A stretch of DNA of 6,826 bases, from positions 1 to 6,826 of the forward strand of contig JAJYGU010000499.1 in assembly GCA_021784975.1 (NCBI GenBank). The letters run 5' to 3'. The position numbers and the translations under genes were made by a program. Below the pieces are notes generated by a model, which saw nothing but the letters and a program-made list of their open reading frames with translations, was not told the DNA's origin and made no database searches. Source of the stretch: Planctomycetota bacterium. Its GTDB lineage: Bacteria > Planctomycetota > Planctomycetia > Pirellulales > Thermoguttaceae. Of this stretch, positions 1 through 6,255 are shown piece after piece. Numbering within the stretch: position 1 is the first letter of the stretch; every line of letters starts with the position of its first letter.

Positions 1-285
1 CTGGGACCGTTCCGCGCGATCGACTACCAGGCCCTGTGCAACCTCGGGATGACCGACCGCAACTTTGGTTGGACGATCGAGATGCAGATCAAGGCCGCCA
101 GGATGAGCCTGCGCACCATCGAGATTCCCGTGCCTTATCGGCGCCGCATTGGAAAGAGCAAGATCAGCGGGACCCTCTCGGGCTCGCTGAAGGCCGGGGT
201 CAAAATCCTTTTCACCATCGCCAGGTACGCGATTGTGCCGGCGCGGCCGGCGGAAACCAAACCTCATCCCAAGGCCGCGCCGTGA
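1..285 (+). CDS. Family 2 glycosyltransferase, C-terminal part (polyprenyl-phosphate sugar synthase type)
   Basis: This is the C-terminal end (94 codons) of a gene that enters from the left edge; its start lies outside the window. The visible part carries the late-GT2 signature: an FRAIDYQAL stretch, then DRNFGWTIEMQIKAA, the PVPYRRRIGKSKISG segment and a C-terminal GTLSGSLKAGVKILFTIARY helix. This pattern is typical of DPM1-like GT2 enzymes, which move a sugar from a nucleotide sugar to a polyprenyl phosphate on the cytoplasmic face of the membrane. The sugar cannot be told from this fragment. No multi-helix membrane domain follows, so the enzyme is of the short, peripheral type. Its TGA stop overlaps the GTG start of the next gene (GTGA), which implies co-translation with that membrane glycosyltransferase. 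The DXD and nucleotide-binding parts are not in view, so activity cannot be judged. Family assignment is strong, specific function is not. Confidence 0.85.
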   Translation: MGPFRAIDYQALCNLGMTDRNFGWTIEMQIKAARMSLRTIEIPVPYRRRIGKSKISGTLSGSLKAGVKILFTIARYAIVPARPAETKPHPKAAP

Positions 286-2048
286 GCCGCAACACGAGAG
301 CGACGCCCGGGGAGGGAGGAGGGTGGTTCACGGCGCTCCTCATCTTGGCCCTCCTGTTGACAGGCTTATACGCGGTCATGGCGGTGGTCAGCTTTCGCTT
401 CACGCCGGACGTACCCAGCACCGCCAGGCCGGTCCTGCCGATGCTCGGGCTGCTGGCATCTGCATTTGCCGCTTACCTGATAGCAATCTGGGTTGCCCTG
501 CGGGCCAGGGATGGCTACCCGCTCCTGGCCGTCGTTGTCCTGGCGAGCGTCTTGTTTCGCGTCGTCTCGGTCTACTCCTGGCCGATCCTAGAGATCGACA
601 TTTACCGCTACCTTTGGGACGGAGCGACAGTGCTGGAGGGCGTCAGCCCTTACCGTTACAGTCCGCAACAGGTCCTTTCGGCGGTGCCTGAAACAGGGAT
701 GCCCGACGATCTCGGCCGCCTGGTCCGACTGCGGGACGGCAACGCGGCCGTTCAGACAGTCCTCTCCCGTGTTCATTATGGTGAACTGCCGACGATCTAT
801 CCTCCGGTCAGTCAAGCCGTGTTCGCGGCGGCTGCCTGGCTGACACCGAGCAGCGCCGGTGTGCTGGCGCGCATCGTGGCCATGAAGGTCATCCTGGCGC
901 TATTCGATCTGGCGACACTGGCCGTCGTTGTCACCCTGCTGCGACTGTTGGGAAAACACGCCGGCTGGTCGGTGGCCTATGGTTGGTGTCCCCTGGTCGT
1001 CAAGGAGATCGCCAACACGGGCCATCTGGACTCCTTGGCCGTTTTCCTCACGATACTGGCCTTGTTTTTCGCGGTAGGACCGCTGGCCAATGACGGGCGC
1101 CGCCGTGTTAGCCGTGGTTGGGAGGGTTTTGGTCGGACACGCGAGTTTGTCTCCGCCGTGCTGCTGGCACTGGCCGTTGGAGCAAAGTTGTATCCAGTTG
1201 TGCTCGCTCCCCTGTTTGCCGCGGTCTGGATGCGGTCGGTCGGTTGGCGCTGGGCCTCGGCCACAGCCTTGGCATTTGTGGCGATCACAGTGGTCGTCTT
1301 GTGGCCGATGATTCCCTCGAAGCGAGTCCCGCCGCTAGGCGATTTCAGCAGCATGGTCGCAGGCAAAGAAGACTCTCTTCCCCCGCCGCCCGTCGATACG
1401 GCAATGAATCCCCAGAACCCGACCAGCGGCCTCACCGCATTCTTGCGACGCTGGGAGATGAACGATTTCATGTTCTTGCTGGTTGTGGAGAACCTCAAAC
1501 CCTCGCCGGAAGTGAAACTGGAGCAGCGGGCGTGGTTTTCCACAATTCCTGACGCTTGGAAGGCCAAATTGCTGGCAGTCCCTTCGCGATGGCTTCAAAC
1601 CAACCCGTCGCGGACGGCCTTTCTGACAGCCCGTTTCCTAACGGCCCTGGCCTTTCTGACGATTCTGGCCGCCCTTGTCTGGCGGGCCAGACGCTCCGCC
1701 GATCCAGCGATCTGGCTCCAGGCGGCGTTTCTCGTCTTGGCCTGGTTCTGGCTTCTATCTCCAACCCAGAATCCGTGGTACTGGATTTGGGCCTTGCCGC
1801 TGGTGATGTTCGCCCGCAGCAAGGCGTGGTTGGCAGTCAGCGGCCTCACCATGCTCTACTACCTTCGTTTCTGGCTCGCCTACCACTGGCCCGATCAGCC
1901 GGTGCTGGGCACGCGATATTCCGGCGGCACGTTCTTCGACCTCGTGGTCACGTGGACTGAATATGCGCCCTGGTTGGTTTGGCTTGCCTGGGATTCGGCT
2001 CGCCGGCGCGCCGCCCCATCGACGTTGAGTGCCGGAGTGAATTCCTAA
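282..2048 (+). CDS. Multi-spanning GT-C glycosyltransferase (GT87 / polyprenyl-phosphate-mannose type)
   Basis: This is a 588-residue integral membrane protein. The start is taken as GTG at 282, because it overlaps the upstream stop (GTGA) and leaves a complete first membrane helix (about residues 16-38); an AAGG lies 7 nt before it. The open frame runs further left but only in a shadow of the GT2 gene. Visible features are: helices near 51-73 and 80-97; a first-loop acidic motif EIDIYRYLWDG at 104-114, where GT-C enzymes keep catalytic acidic residues; SPYRY at 122-126; IYPPVSQ at 172-178; NTGHLDS at 245-251; further helices near 252-266, 289-317, 327-342, 446-467, 477-492 and 498-510; and NPWYWIW at 497-503. 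These motifs match bacterial GT87-like alpha-mannosyltransferases that use a polyprenyl-phosphate sugar from the outer face of the membrane. Together with the preceding GT2 enzyme it probably glycosylates a lipid, glycan or protein; the acceptor is unknown. Confidence 0.87.
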   Translation: MSRNTRATPGEGGGWFTALLILALLLTGLYAVMAVVSFRFTPDVPSTARPVLPMLGLLASAFAAYLIAIWVALRARDGYPLLAVVVLASVLFRVVSVYSWPILEIDIYRYLWDGATVLEGVSPYRYSPQQVLSAVPETGMPDDLGRLVRLRDGNAAVQTVLSRVHYGELPTIYPPVSQAVFAAAAWLTPSSAGVLARIVAMKVILALFDLATLAVVVTLLRLLGKHAGWSVAYGWCPLVVKEIANTGHLDSLAVFLTILALFFAVGPLANDGRRRVSRGWEGFGRTREFVSAVLLALAVGAKLYPVVLAPLFAAVWMRSVGWRWASATALAFVAITVVVLWPMIPSKRVPPLGDFSSMVAGKEDSLPPPPVDTAMNPQNPTSGLTAFLRRWEMNDFMFLLVVENLKPSPEVKLEQRAWFSTIPDAWKAKLLAVPSRWLQTNPSRTAFLTARFLTALAFLTILAALVWRARRSADPAIWLQAAFLVLAWFWLLSPTQNPWYWIWALPLVMFARSKAWLAVSGLTMLYYLRFWLAYHWPDQPVLGTRYSGGTFFDLVVTWTEYAPWLVWLAWDSARRRAAPSTLSAGVNS

Positions 2049-2412
2049 TTGTCCCATGACACGAGTTGCTCTTCGGGATGAGCATTCTGACAACACGGTT
2101 GCGCGCGTCGGGCCTCGGCAACTCGGCCAGAACGCGCTCAGAGTAGCCGTGAGGCAGCTTCGATATACCGACCATGCCCGCCATGCTGCTGGTAGCGCAT
2201 CTGGCCTACGGGCTGTGGCTCGGCGGATTTTGCCGCCGGCGGGTCCACCGAACCGGTTGGCTTTTCAGTTCGCCCAGCCACGCTGCGCAGCCGGACTCAA
2301 TCTGCCACTGCTCAAGGGGAGTCCAGAAGAATAGCGCGGCGTTATCCTCCCGTCGGACAGGTCGGCAGCACGCCCGCCTCTCTTGTTATCCGCGGTTGTT
2401 TCACTCGATTGA
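2049..2412. other. Intergenic region between convergent genes, no convincing gene
   Basis: This 364-bp stretch separates the end of the GT-C gene (+) from the end of the GH3 gene (-). The open frames in it have no ribosome site, family motif or sensible composition. The only notable coding-like signal is on the + strand at about 2153-2239: after two in-frame stops (TAG 2144-2146, TGA 2150-2152) it reads FDIPTMPAMLLVAHLAYGLWLGG, which looks like a membrane helix. A short stem (CGGCGG 2221-2226 with CCGCCG 2233-2238) and a weak stem (TGCTC 2067-2071 with GAGCA 2080-2084) occur, but neither is followed by a T-run. I do not call a terminator, although one would be expected between two convergent genes. 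Confidence 0.6.
2153..2239 (+). pseudogene. Possible remnant of a membrane-protein gene
   Basis: In one + frame, directly after two in-frame stop codons, the sequence encodes a hydrophobic helix with PTMPAMLLVAHLAYGLWLG. The HLxYGLxLG pattern resembles terminal helices of small bacterial membrane proteins. Upstream in the same frame is HELLFGMSI (from 2060), interrupted by the stops. The frame stays open downstream to 2443, but it becomes Cys/Arg/Ser-rich there and runs into the 3' end of the GH3 gene on the other strand, so it does not look coding. I cannot name the family, and the resemblance could be chance in GC-rich DNA. Confidence 0.2.
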
Positions 2413-4626
2413 TTATGGGACCCCGATAGGTACCCTTTCCTGAAGCGGTGTGGCCCGTGACGATCCGCCCACGAAAACTGTGTAGCGGCCCGGCAGGATC
2501 TCCCATTGGTCCTTGTCGGTGTTGAAGACAGACAAGGCCAAAGGATCGATCATCAAAGTGACGGTCTTGGTCTCGCCAGCACGCAGCGGGATCTTCTCCC
2601 ATGCCGCCAAACGCTTGGGAGGTTCGCCTGCGCCCGGCGGCAACGAAACATATACCTGCGCCACCTCGTCCCCCGCGAGCCGGCCCGTGTTAGTCACCTG
2701 GAAACTCACCTGCACATTCCTGTCGCGCGTGATCCGCAGCCCGGAGTACGCAAAGGTGGTGTAGGAGAGGCCGAAACCGAAGGGGAAGAGCGGCGGCTTC
2801 GCTTCGGCATCGAACCACTTGTAGCCGACCTTGAGCCCTTCGGCATAGTGGATGTCGAAGGAGGGCGCGGGGGTCGGCCGCTTCGCACTGCCCGGAGCGC
2901 TCGGCCGCGGCGGACCGGGAAGTCGGGTCTCCGGCAAGTCCGCCTCGCTCCTGGGGAAGGTGACCGGCAGCTTGCCCGACGGGTTCACATCGCCGAAGAC
3001 AACATTCGCGATGGCTTCGCCGCCGCGGATCCCTGGATACCAAGCCTCGATTACCGCGCCCACCTTGGCGATCCAGGGCATCGTCACCGGGCCGCCAGTT
3101 TCCAGCACCACGATCGTGCGGGGGTTAGCCGCGGCGACCGCGGCGACCAGCTCGTCCTGCTTGTCGGGTAGCGACAAGTTTGGCACGTCGCTCCCCTCGC
3201 TGGTATGCTGATGGACGAACACGATTGCGATGGCCGACACTGAGGCCAGTTTTGCCGCCGCAGCCACGTCCATGCCGTCGTCATAGTTCACCGTGGCGCC
3301 GGATGCCTTTGCGCGAACGGCTTTTAGCGGCGAGGACGGGTGCCAGACGGCGCCCGCGCCCGGGACGGCGTTGCCGCCGGCCGCGTCCACTTGGTCCGAG
3401 CCTCCCCCGGAGAGCACGCCCGCATCGGCGTGGGAGCCGATTACGGCAAGCGAAGCGGTGCTGGCCGCCTTGAGCGGCAACAGGCCGTCGGCATTCTTCA
3501 GAAGCACTAGGCTCCCTTCGGCGACCCGCTGGGCCACCTCGGCGCCCGTGAATGGGTTGACCGGCTTGAGGGCGCGAGGTTCGTCCAGGACGCCGAGGGC
3601 AAACTCCGTCCGCAGGATGCGGTGGACCATGTCGTCAAGGCGGGCTACGGGCACTTCCCCCTTCTCCACGGCTGCCTTGAGCGCTGCTCCTAGGAACGTG
3701 TCTCCCGGCATCTCTTGATCGAATCCGGCGAGGACCGCCTTCACGGTGCTATGCGTACCGCCCCAATCCGACATGACCCAGCCCTTGAAGGCCCAGGCTT
3801 TCTTAAGCACATCGTTCAACAAGTAGCGGTTTTCGCAGCAATAGTCGCCGTTGAGCCGGTTGTAGGCCCCCATCACGCTGCCCACTCCTGATTCTTTGAT
3901 CGCAATCTCGAATGCCAGAAGGTCGGTTTCCCGCATCGTCCGTCGGTCCATGACGACGTTATACACCGTCCGGCCTGTTTCCTGGTCGTTCAGGGCGTAT
4001 CGGTTGATGTTCGCCACGACCCCCTGGTGCTGGGTAGCCTTCAGTTCCGCGGCAATCATCTTGCCGATGAAGAGCGGATCCTCGCCGAAGCACTCGAAGT
4101 TCCGGCCGTTTCGCGGGTCGCGGACCAGGTTCGCGGTCCCACCCAGCGAGACCTGGAACCCCAGTTCCCGGCACTCCTTTCCCAACACCGCCCCGAAGTC
4201 GCGAGCTAGGTTCAGGTCCCAACTGGCTGCCAGCGCGAGCGCCGAAGGCAGCGCGGTGGCGTACCGGCCGCGATCTGCACCGCGACCCACTCCCGATCTT
4301 CCGTCGGTCATCTGGATATCCCCGATTCCCAGACGCGAGATTCCCGGGACAAAGCCGGCGCCGCCCAGCCACTGCCGCGGCGGCGGATTAGCTCTCCAGA
4401 CGTTCAGCCCGTGCACCAGGTTGATCTTTTCATCGAGCGTCATCTGCTCGACGACCAGAGCCGCCCTCCGGTCCGGCGACAGACGTTTGTCCATCCAAGG
4501 GCGCTTCGGCGTTTTGCCTTGCGTCAACTTCGCAGAGGCGGCATAGGCCGCGCGATCTGGGCCGATTGCCAGCGCGAGGGCCGCGACGGTGGCCATCGTC
4601 ACCATGGTTTTCGTCAAGCTTCTCAT
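2413..4626 (-). CDS. Secreted glycoside hydrolase family 3 protein (beta-glucosidase-like)
   Basis: This 737-residue protein has a signal peptide (about 1-30: Arg/Lys start, Ala-rich core, AYA-A cleavage-like site), so it probably acts in the periplasm or outside the cell. The GH3 N-terminal barrel spans about 55-345. It holds QMTLDEKI (61-68), MTDGRSG (106-112, substrate-binding D108), VRDPRNGRNFE (168-178, R169), GAYNRLNG (253-260) and the nucleophile segment VMSDWGG (284-290, D287). The GH3 C-terminal domain (about 370-555) has VLLKN, SGGGSD (406-411) and TSEGSD (475-480), with E477 the likely acid/base. A fibronectin-III-like domain (about 625-722) follows a Pro-rich linker (565-590). Family members release terminal beta-linked glucose or related sugars. 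Oddity: the usual Lys-His sugar-binding pair is Asn208-Arg209 (INRYALNDQE). The start has a strong AAGGAG site 8 nt upstream. It lies 34 bp after the TetR gene on the same strand, so the two are probably one operon. Substrate unknown. Confidence 0.93.
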   Translation of the reverse strand: MRSLTKTMVTMATVAALALAIGPDRAAYAASAKLTQGKTPKRPWMDKRLSPDRRAALVVEQMTLDEKINLVHGLNVWRANPPPRQWLGGAGFVPGISRLGIGDIQMTDGRSGVGRGADRGRYATALPSALALAASWDLNLARDFGAVLGKECRELGFQVSLGGTANLVRDPRNGRNFECFGEDPLFIGKMIAAELKATQHQGVVANINRYALNDQETGRTVYNVVMDRRTMRETDLLAFEIAIKESGVGSVMGAYNRLNGDYCCENRYLLNDVLKKAWAFKGWVMSDWGGTHSTVKAVLAGFDQEMPGDTFLGAALKAAVEKGEVPVARLDDMVHRILRTEFALGVLDEPRALKPVNPFTGAEVAQRVAEGSLVLLKNADGLLPLKAASTASLAVIGSHADAGVLSGGGSDQVDAAGGNAVPGAGAVWHPSSPLKAVRAKASGATVNYDDGMDVAAAAKLASVSAIAIVFVHQHTSEGSDVPNLSLPDKQDELVAAVAAANPRTIVVLETGGPVTMPWIAKVGAVIEAWYPGIRGGEAIANVVFGDVNPSGKLPVTFPRSEADLPETRLPGPPRPSAPGSAKRPTPAPSFDIHYAEGLKVGYKWFDAEAKPPLFPFGFGLSYTTFAYSGLRITRDRNVQVSFQVTNTGRLAGDEVAQVYVSLPPGAGEPPKRLAAWEKIPLRAGETKTVTLMIDPLALSVFNTDKDQWEILPGRYTVFVGGSSRATPLQERVPIGVP

Positions 4627-4634
4627 GTGGGATT

Positions 4635-4640
4635 CTCCTT
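4635..4640 (-). promoter_or_regulatory. Ribosome binding site of the GH3 gene
   Basis: AAGGAG on the - strand, 8 nt before the ATG at 4626. It is the strongest Shine-Dalgarno sequence in the window and fixes the GH3 start. It sits in the 34-bp gap after the TetR gene, so the glycosidase can be translated efficiently from a shared transcript even if the repressor is poorly translated. Confidence 0.85.
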
Positions 4641-4660
4641 ACGAGTGCGGCATGATACTC

Positions 4661-5248
4661 TCACCGGACATTGGCGCAGAGAAACGTTTTGAGGCAGTCA
4701 AGGCATGTCTTGAGCGGGCCTTCCTCTTTGCGAAGCCTCGACATCATAATCCCGCCCTCCACCGTGGATACGATGACCTGCGCCAGATCGCCGGCCGGGA
4801 TGTCTCGGCGAAACTGCCCGGCCTCCTGCCCGGCGGCAATCACGGTAGCGATCTTGTCGATCCACTGGCGGAACAAGTGCCCCACCGACTCGGCAAAGCG
4901 GCTGTTGGCGTCGCTCATCTCCAGCGCGGTATTGCCGAACAGGCACCCTCCCACAAAACGCCTGGCGCGATGCCTTTCCAATGCGAACTCCAAGAATTTC
5001 TGGATGGCTTCCTTCGGGGTGGGAGCTGTCAGTACCTCGTCGATGGCGGCGAGAAACTTCGTCTTCGCCCGCTGGAGCACCGCCAGGCCAAGATCATCTT
5101 TGCCCGGGAAGTGGTAGTACAGCGTCCCTTTCCTGATGCCTGCGGCAGTCAAGAGTTCGGTCAGGGAGGTAGCGCCAAACCCCTTTTCGTGGACCAGCTT
5201 GGTTGCCTCTTCCAGAAGTCGTTCCTTGGTCAACTCGCCTTCGTGCAT
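4661..5248 (-). CDS. TetR/AcrR-family transcriptional repressor
   Basis: This 195-residue protein is a normal length for the family. The N-terminal DNA-binding domain (about 7-53) shows KERLLEEATKLVHEKGFGAT, then the helix-turn-helix LTELLTAAGIRKGTLYYHF (29-47) and GKDDL (49-53). The C-terminal ligand/dimer domain has GGCLFGNTALEMSD (100-113) and EGGIMMSRLR (164-173), a pattern seen in the NemR/AcuR-like branch. Cys102 sits where that branch often carries a cysteine, and three more cysteines lie near the end (182, 185, 191). The inducer is unknown; electrophiles or small acids are known for relatives, but that is only a hint. The start is ATG 5248, with a weak AAGAG 9 nt upstream. A perfect 14-bp palindrome lies 15 nt upstream of the start, so self-repression is likely. 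The GH3 gene follows in the same operon and an ECF sigma gene is divergent. Confidence 0.93.
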   Translation of the reverse strand: MHEGELTKERLLEEATKLVHEKGFGATSLTELLTAAGIRKGTLYYHFPGKDDLGLAVLQRAKTKFLAAIDEVLTAPTPKEAIQKFLEFALERHRARRFVGGCLFGNTALEMSDANSRFAESVGHLFRQWIDKIATVIAAGQEAGQFRRDIPAGDLAQVIVSTVEGGIMMSRLRKEEGPLKTCLDCLKTFLCANVR

Positions 5249-5260
5249 AGTTTTTGGCTC

Positions 5261-5289
5261 TTTACCGACCGGTCGGTTTGCAGTCTAAT
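5261..5289 (+). promoter_or_regulatory. Candidate promoter of the ECF sigma operon
   Basis: On the + strand TTTACC (5261-5266) and TCTAAT (5284-5289) are 17 bp apart, matching the sigma-70 consensus at 4 of 6 and 5 of 6 positions. Transcription would begin near 5296, about 78 nt before the sigma-factor ATG. The palindrome overlaps its -35 and spacer. Its -10 shares two bases with the -10 of the opposing TetR promoter, so the polymerases would compete. Found by eye; an ECF-type autoregulated promoter elsewhere in the 125-bp gap cannot be excluded. Confidence 0.4.
5264..5277. promoter_or_regulatory. Palindromic operator, likely TetR-family binding site
   Basis: ACCGACCGGTCGGT is a perfect 14-bp inverted repeat with its centre between 5270 and 5271. 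Length, symmetry and the GACCGGTC core are typical of sites bound by TetR-family dimers such as NemR-like regulators. It lies in the gap between the divergent TetR and sigma-factor genes, just before the TetR start. It would cover about +5 to +18 of the TetR promoter candidate and about -32 to -19 of the sigma promoter candidate, so one bound dimer could block both. The palindrome is seen directly; binding by the neighbouring TetR protein is inferred. Confidence 0.82.
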
Positions 5290-5316
5290 GTTACACGTTT
5301 GTCGGCTCCGGTGCAA
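5288..5316 (-). promoter_or_regulatory. Candidate promoter of the tetR-GH3 operon
   Basis: On the - strand a -35 TTGCAC (5316-5311) is followed after 17 bp by a -10 TAACAT (5293-5288). The expected start of transcription is near 5281, leaving the palindromic operator just inside the transcribed leader. The -35 matches the sigma-70 consensus at 5 of 6 positions and the -10 at 4 of 6. Found by eye. Confidence 0.45.
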
Positions 5317-5360
5317 TTCGCGGCGCATCACGTGGTGGCGGGCGTTGACCGTCGGACGGC

Positions 5361-5366
5361 AGGGGG
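5361..5366 (+). promoter_or_regulatory. Ribosome binding site of the sigma-factor gene
   Basis: AGGGGG lies 7 nt before ATG 5374. It favours this start over the longer frame reaching back to 5254, which would overlap the operator and carries no sigma-factor homology in its first 40 codons. Confidence 0.65.
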
Positions 5367-5373
5367 AAAAACT

Positions 5374-5964
5374 ATGGCCGCTCCAGGCAATCAACCTCGA
5401 ACGCCCACGGACCCGACCGAGTGGGTGGACCGGTATGGAGACACCCTGTACCGGTTTGCGGTGTCGCGGCTGCGCAATCGGGATTCGGCGGAAGAGGTGG
5501 TCCAGGAGACGTTTGTGGCGGCGCTCCGCGCTCGCGATCAGTACTGCGGCGAGGGCGCAGAGGGGGCTTGGCTGCTGGGAATCTGCAAACGCAAGATCGT
5601 GGACTTCATTCGACGGCGCAATCGGCCGGATGCGGGTATCGGTGGTGAATTGGGCAGCGACCCTTCGAAGGACTTTTTCGATGCGAAAGGAAACTGGCGG
5701 TTCGACCCCCGAATCCTGAAAAGTCGGCCGGAAGACTCGCTAGAGCGCGAAGAGTTCTGGCAGGCGTTCCGCGGGTGCCTCAAGGGTCTGCCGCAGCGTC
5801 AGGCCGACGTGTTTACGCTCCGCGAACTCGACGAAATGGCCAGCCACGAAATCTGTAAGGAATTGGACATCAGTTCGTCAAACCTTTGGGTCCTGCTCCA
5901 CCGGGCACGTTTGCAGTTGATGCGGTGTATGAAATCGCACCTTGAGCGATGGGGAGTTCTCTGA
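5374..5964 (+). CDS. ECF-type RNA polymerase sigma factor (sigma-70 family)
   Basis: This 196-residue protein has only sigma regions 2 and 4, as in extracytoplasmic-function sigma factors. Region 2 spans about 15-83: WVDRYGDTLYRFAVSRLRN, then SAEEVVQETFVAAL (38-51, core-polymerase and -10 contact) and WLLGICKRKIVDFIRRR (66-82). A linker of about 40 residues contains FFDAKGNWRFDP (101-112), a conserved signature of one ECF subgroup (the TIGR02943-like sigma proteins, from memory). Region 4 (about 126-190) has LKGLPQRQADVFTLRELDE and the -35-binding helix-turn-helix MASHEICKELDISSSNLWVLLHRAR (155-179, seen in two parts). It redirects RNA polymerase to a stress or signal regulon. The next gene, 2 bp downstream, is a zinc-finger anti-sigma factor, so activity is probably set by release from that partner. 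The divergent TetR operator overlaps its candidate promoter, which adds a possible second control. Confidence 0.93.
   Translation: MAAPGNQPRTPTDPTEWVDRYGDTLYRFAVSRLRNRDSAEEVVQETFVAALRARDQYCGEGAEGAWLLGICKRKIVDFIRRRNRPDAGIGGELGSDPSKDFFDAKGNWRFDPRILKSRPEDSLEREEFWQAFRGCLKGLPQRQADVFTLRELDEMASHEICKELDISSSNLWVLLHRARLQLMRCMKSHLERWGVL
5951..5956 (+). promoter_or_regulatory. Ribosome binding site of the anti-sigma gene
   Basis: GGGGAG lies inside the last codons of the sigma gene, 10 nt before ATG 5967. It supports that ATG over the earlier in-frame ATG at 5949, which has no clear site in front of it. Either start leaves the zinc motif intact. Confidence 0.55.
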
Positions 5965-5966
5965 AC

Positions 5967-6227
5967 ATGCTTCGCTGCCGAGAGGTCTCCAGATTGGTGT
6001 CGGAGTCGATGGAGCACGAGCTTCCGCTGCGCCAGCGATTGGGGGTTTGGATGCACCTGGCGATGTGCCGGCTCTGCGCCGGGTTTGCCCGGCAATTGCG
6101 GCTTCTTCGCCGCGCGGCCCATGAGAACCCCGAGCGGCTCATTGCCGACCCGGCTGAACCCGAGCCTCCCCTTTCTCAGGAAGCGCGGGAGCGCATCAAG
6201 GACGCATTGCGACACGGCCAGTCCTGA
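5967..6227 (+). CDS. Soluble zinc-finger (zf-HC2 / ZAS) anti-sigma factor
   Basis: This is a small protein of 86 residues. It has the anti-sigma zinc motif: Cys4 near the start, then His30-x3-Cys34-x2-Cys37 (MHLAMCRLC). In ZAS-domain proteins these four residues bind zinc, and the helical domain wraps around regions 2 and 4 of the partner sigma factor. No membrane helix follows; the C-terminal half is charged and Pro-rich (PAEPEPPLSQEARERIKDAL), so this is a cytoplasmic anti-sigma factor rather than the membrane-anchored kind. Known soluble ZAS proteins such as RsrA sense oxidation through the zinc cysteines, so redox sensing is plausible but not shown. The gene begins 2 bp after the sigma stop, which implies matched expression of the pair. 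Start chosen at ATG 5967; ATG 5949 would add six residues and overlap the sigma gene. Confidence 0.85.
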   Translation: MLRCREVSRLVSESMEHELPLRQRLGVWMHLAMCRLCAGFARQLRLLRRAAHENPERLIADPAEPEPPLSQEARERIKDALRHGQS

Positions 6228-6255
6228 GTTGCCTTGCCTCAAGCATCGTTTCGCC

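Noticed and set aside
36..281. N-terminal extension of the GT-C gene back to 36
   Set aside because: This part is out of frame with, and shadowed by, the clear GT2 reading. It is rich in Arg/Asp/Gln with no membrane helix, whereas GTG 282 gives a normal first helix and a coupled start.
2049..2093. Nested inverted repeats (TTGTC...GACAA around TGCTC...GAGCA) as a terminator
   Set aside because: The stems are short, the loops are large and unequal, and no T-run follows on either strand.
1948..2184. 78-codon open frame on the - strand overlapping the GT-C 3' end
   Set aside because: It overlaps the strongly supported GT-C gene by 101 bp, has no ribosome site and matches no family I know.
2221..2238. 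CGGCGG-loop-CCGCCG hairpin as a terminator
   Set aside because: It has a six-base stem but no T-tract on either side; such stems are common by chance at this GC content.
2056..2334. 92-codon open frame on the + strand in the intergenic region
   Set aside because: It has Arg/Ala-rich composition typical of a chance frame in GC-rich DNA, no ribosome site and no recognisable motif.
3180..3718. Long + strand open frames opposite the GH3 gene
   Set aside because: They are Arg/Pro/Ser-rich mirror frames of a well-supported coding region, without ribosome sites or motifs.
5343..5349. CGTTGAC shared by the DNA before the sigma gene and before the last gene (6640-6646), as an ECF promoter motif
   Set aside because: Only seven bases are shared, and there is no matching -10 at a sensible distance upstream of the sigma gene; two copies are too few to claim a motif.
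5254..5373. 40-codon N-terminal extension of the sigma factor from TTG 5254
   Set aside because: It would overlap the operator and the candidate promoter, and has no sigma similarity; ATG 5374 has a ribosome site and a normal ECF N-terminus.
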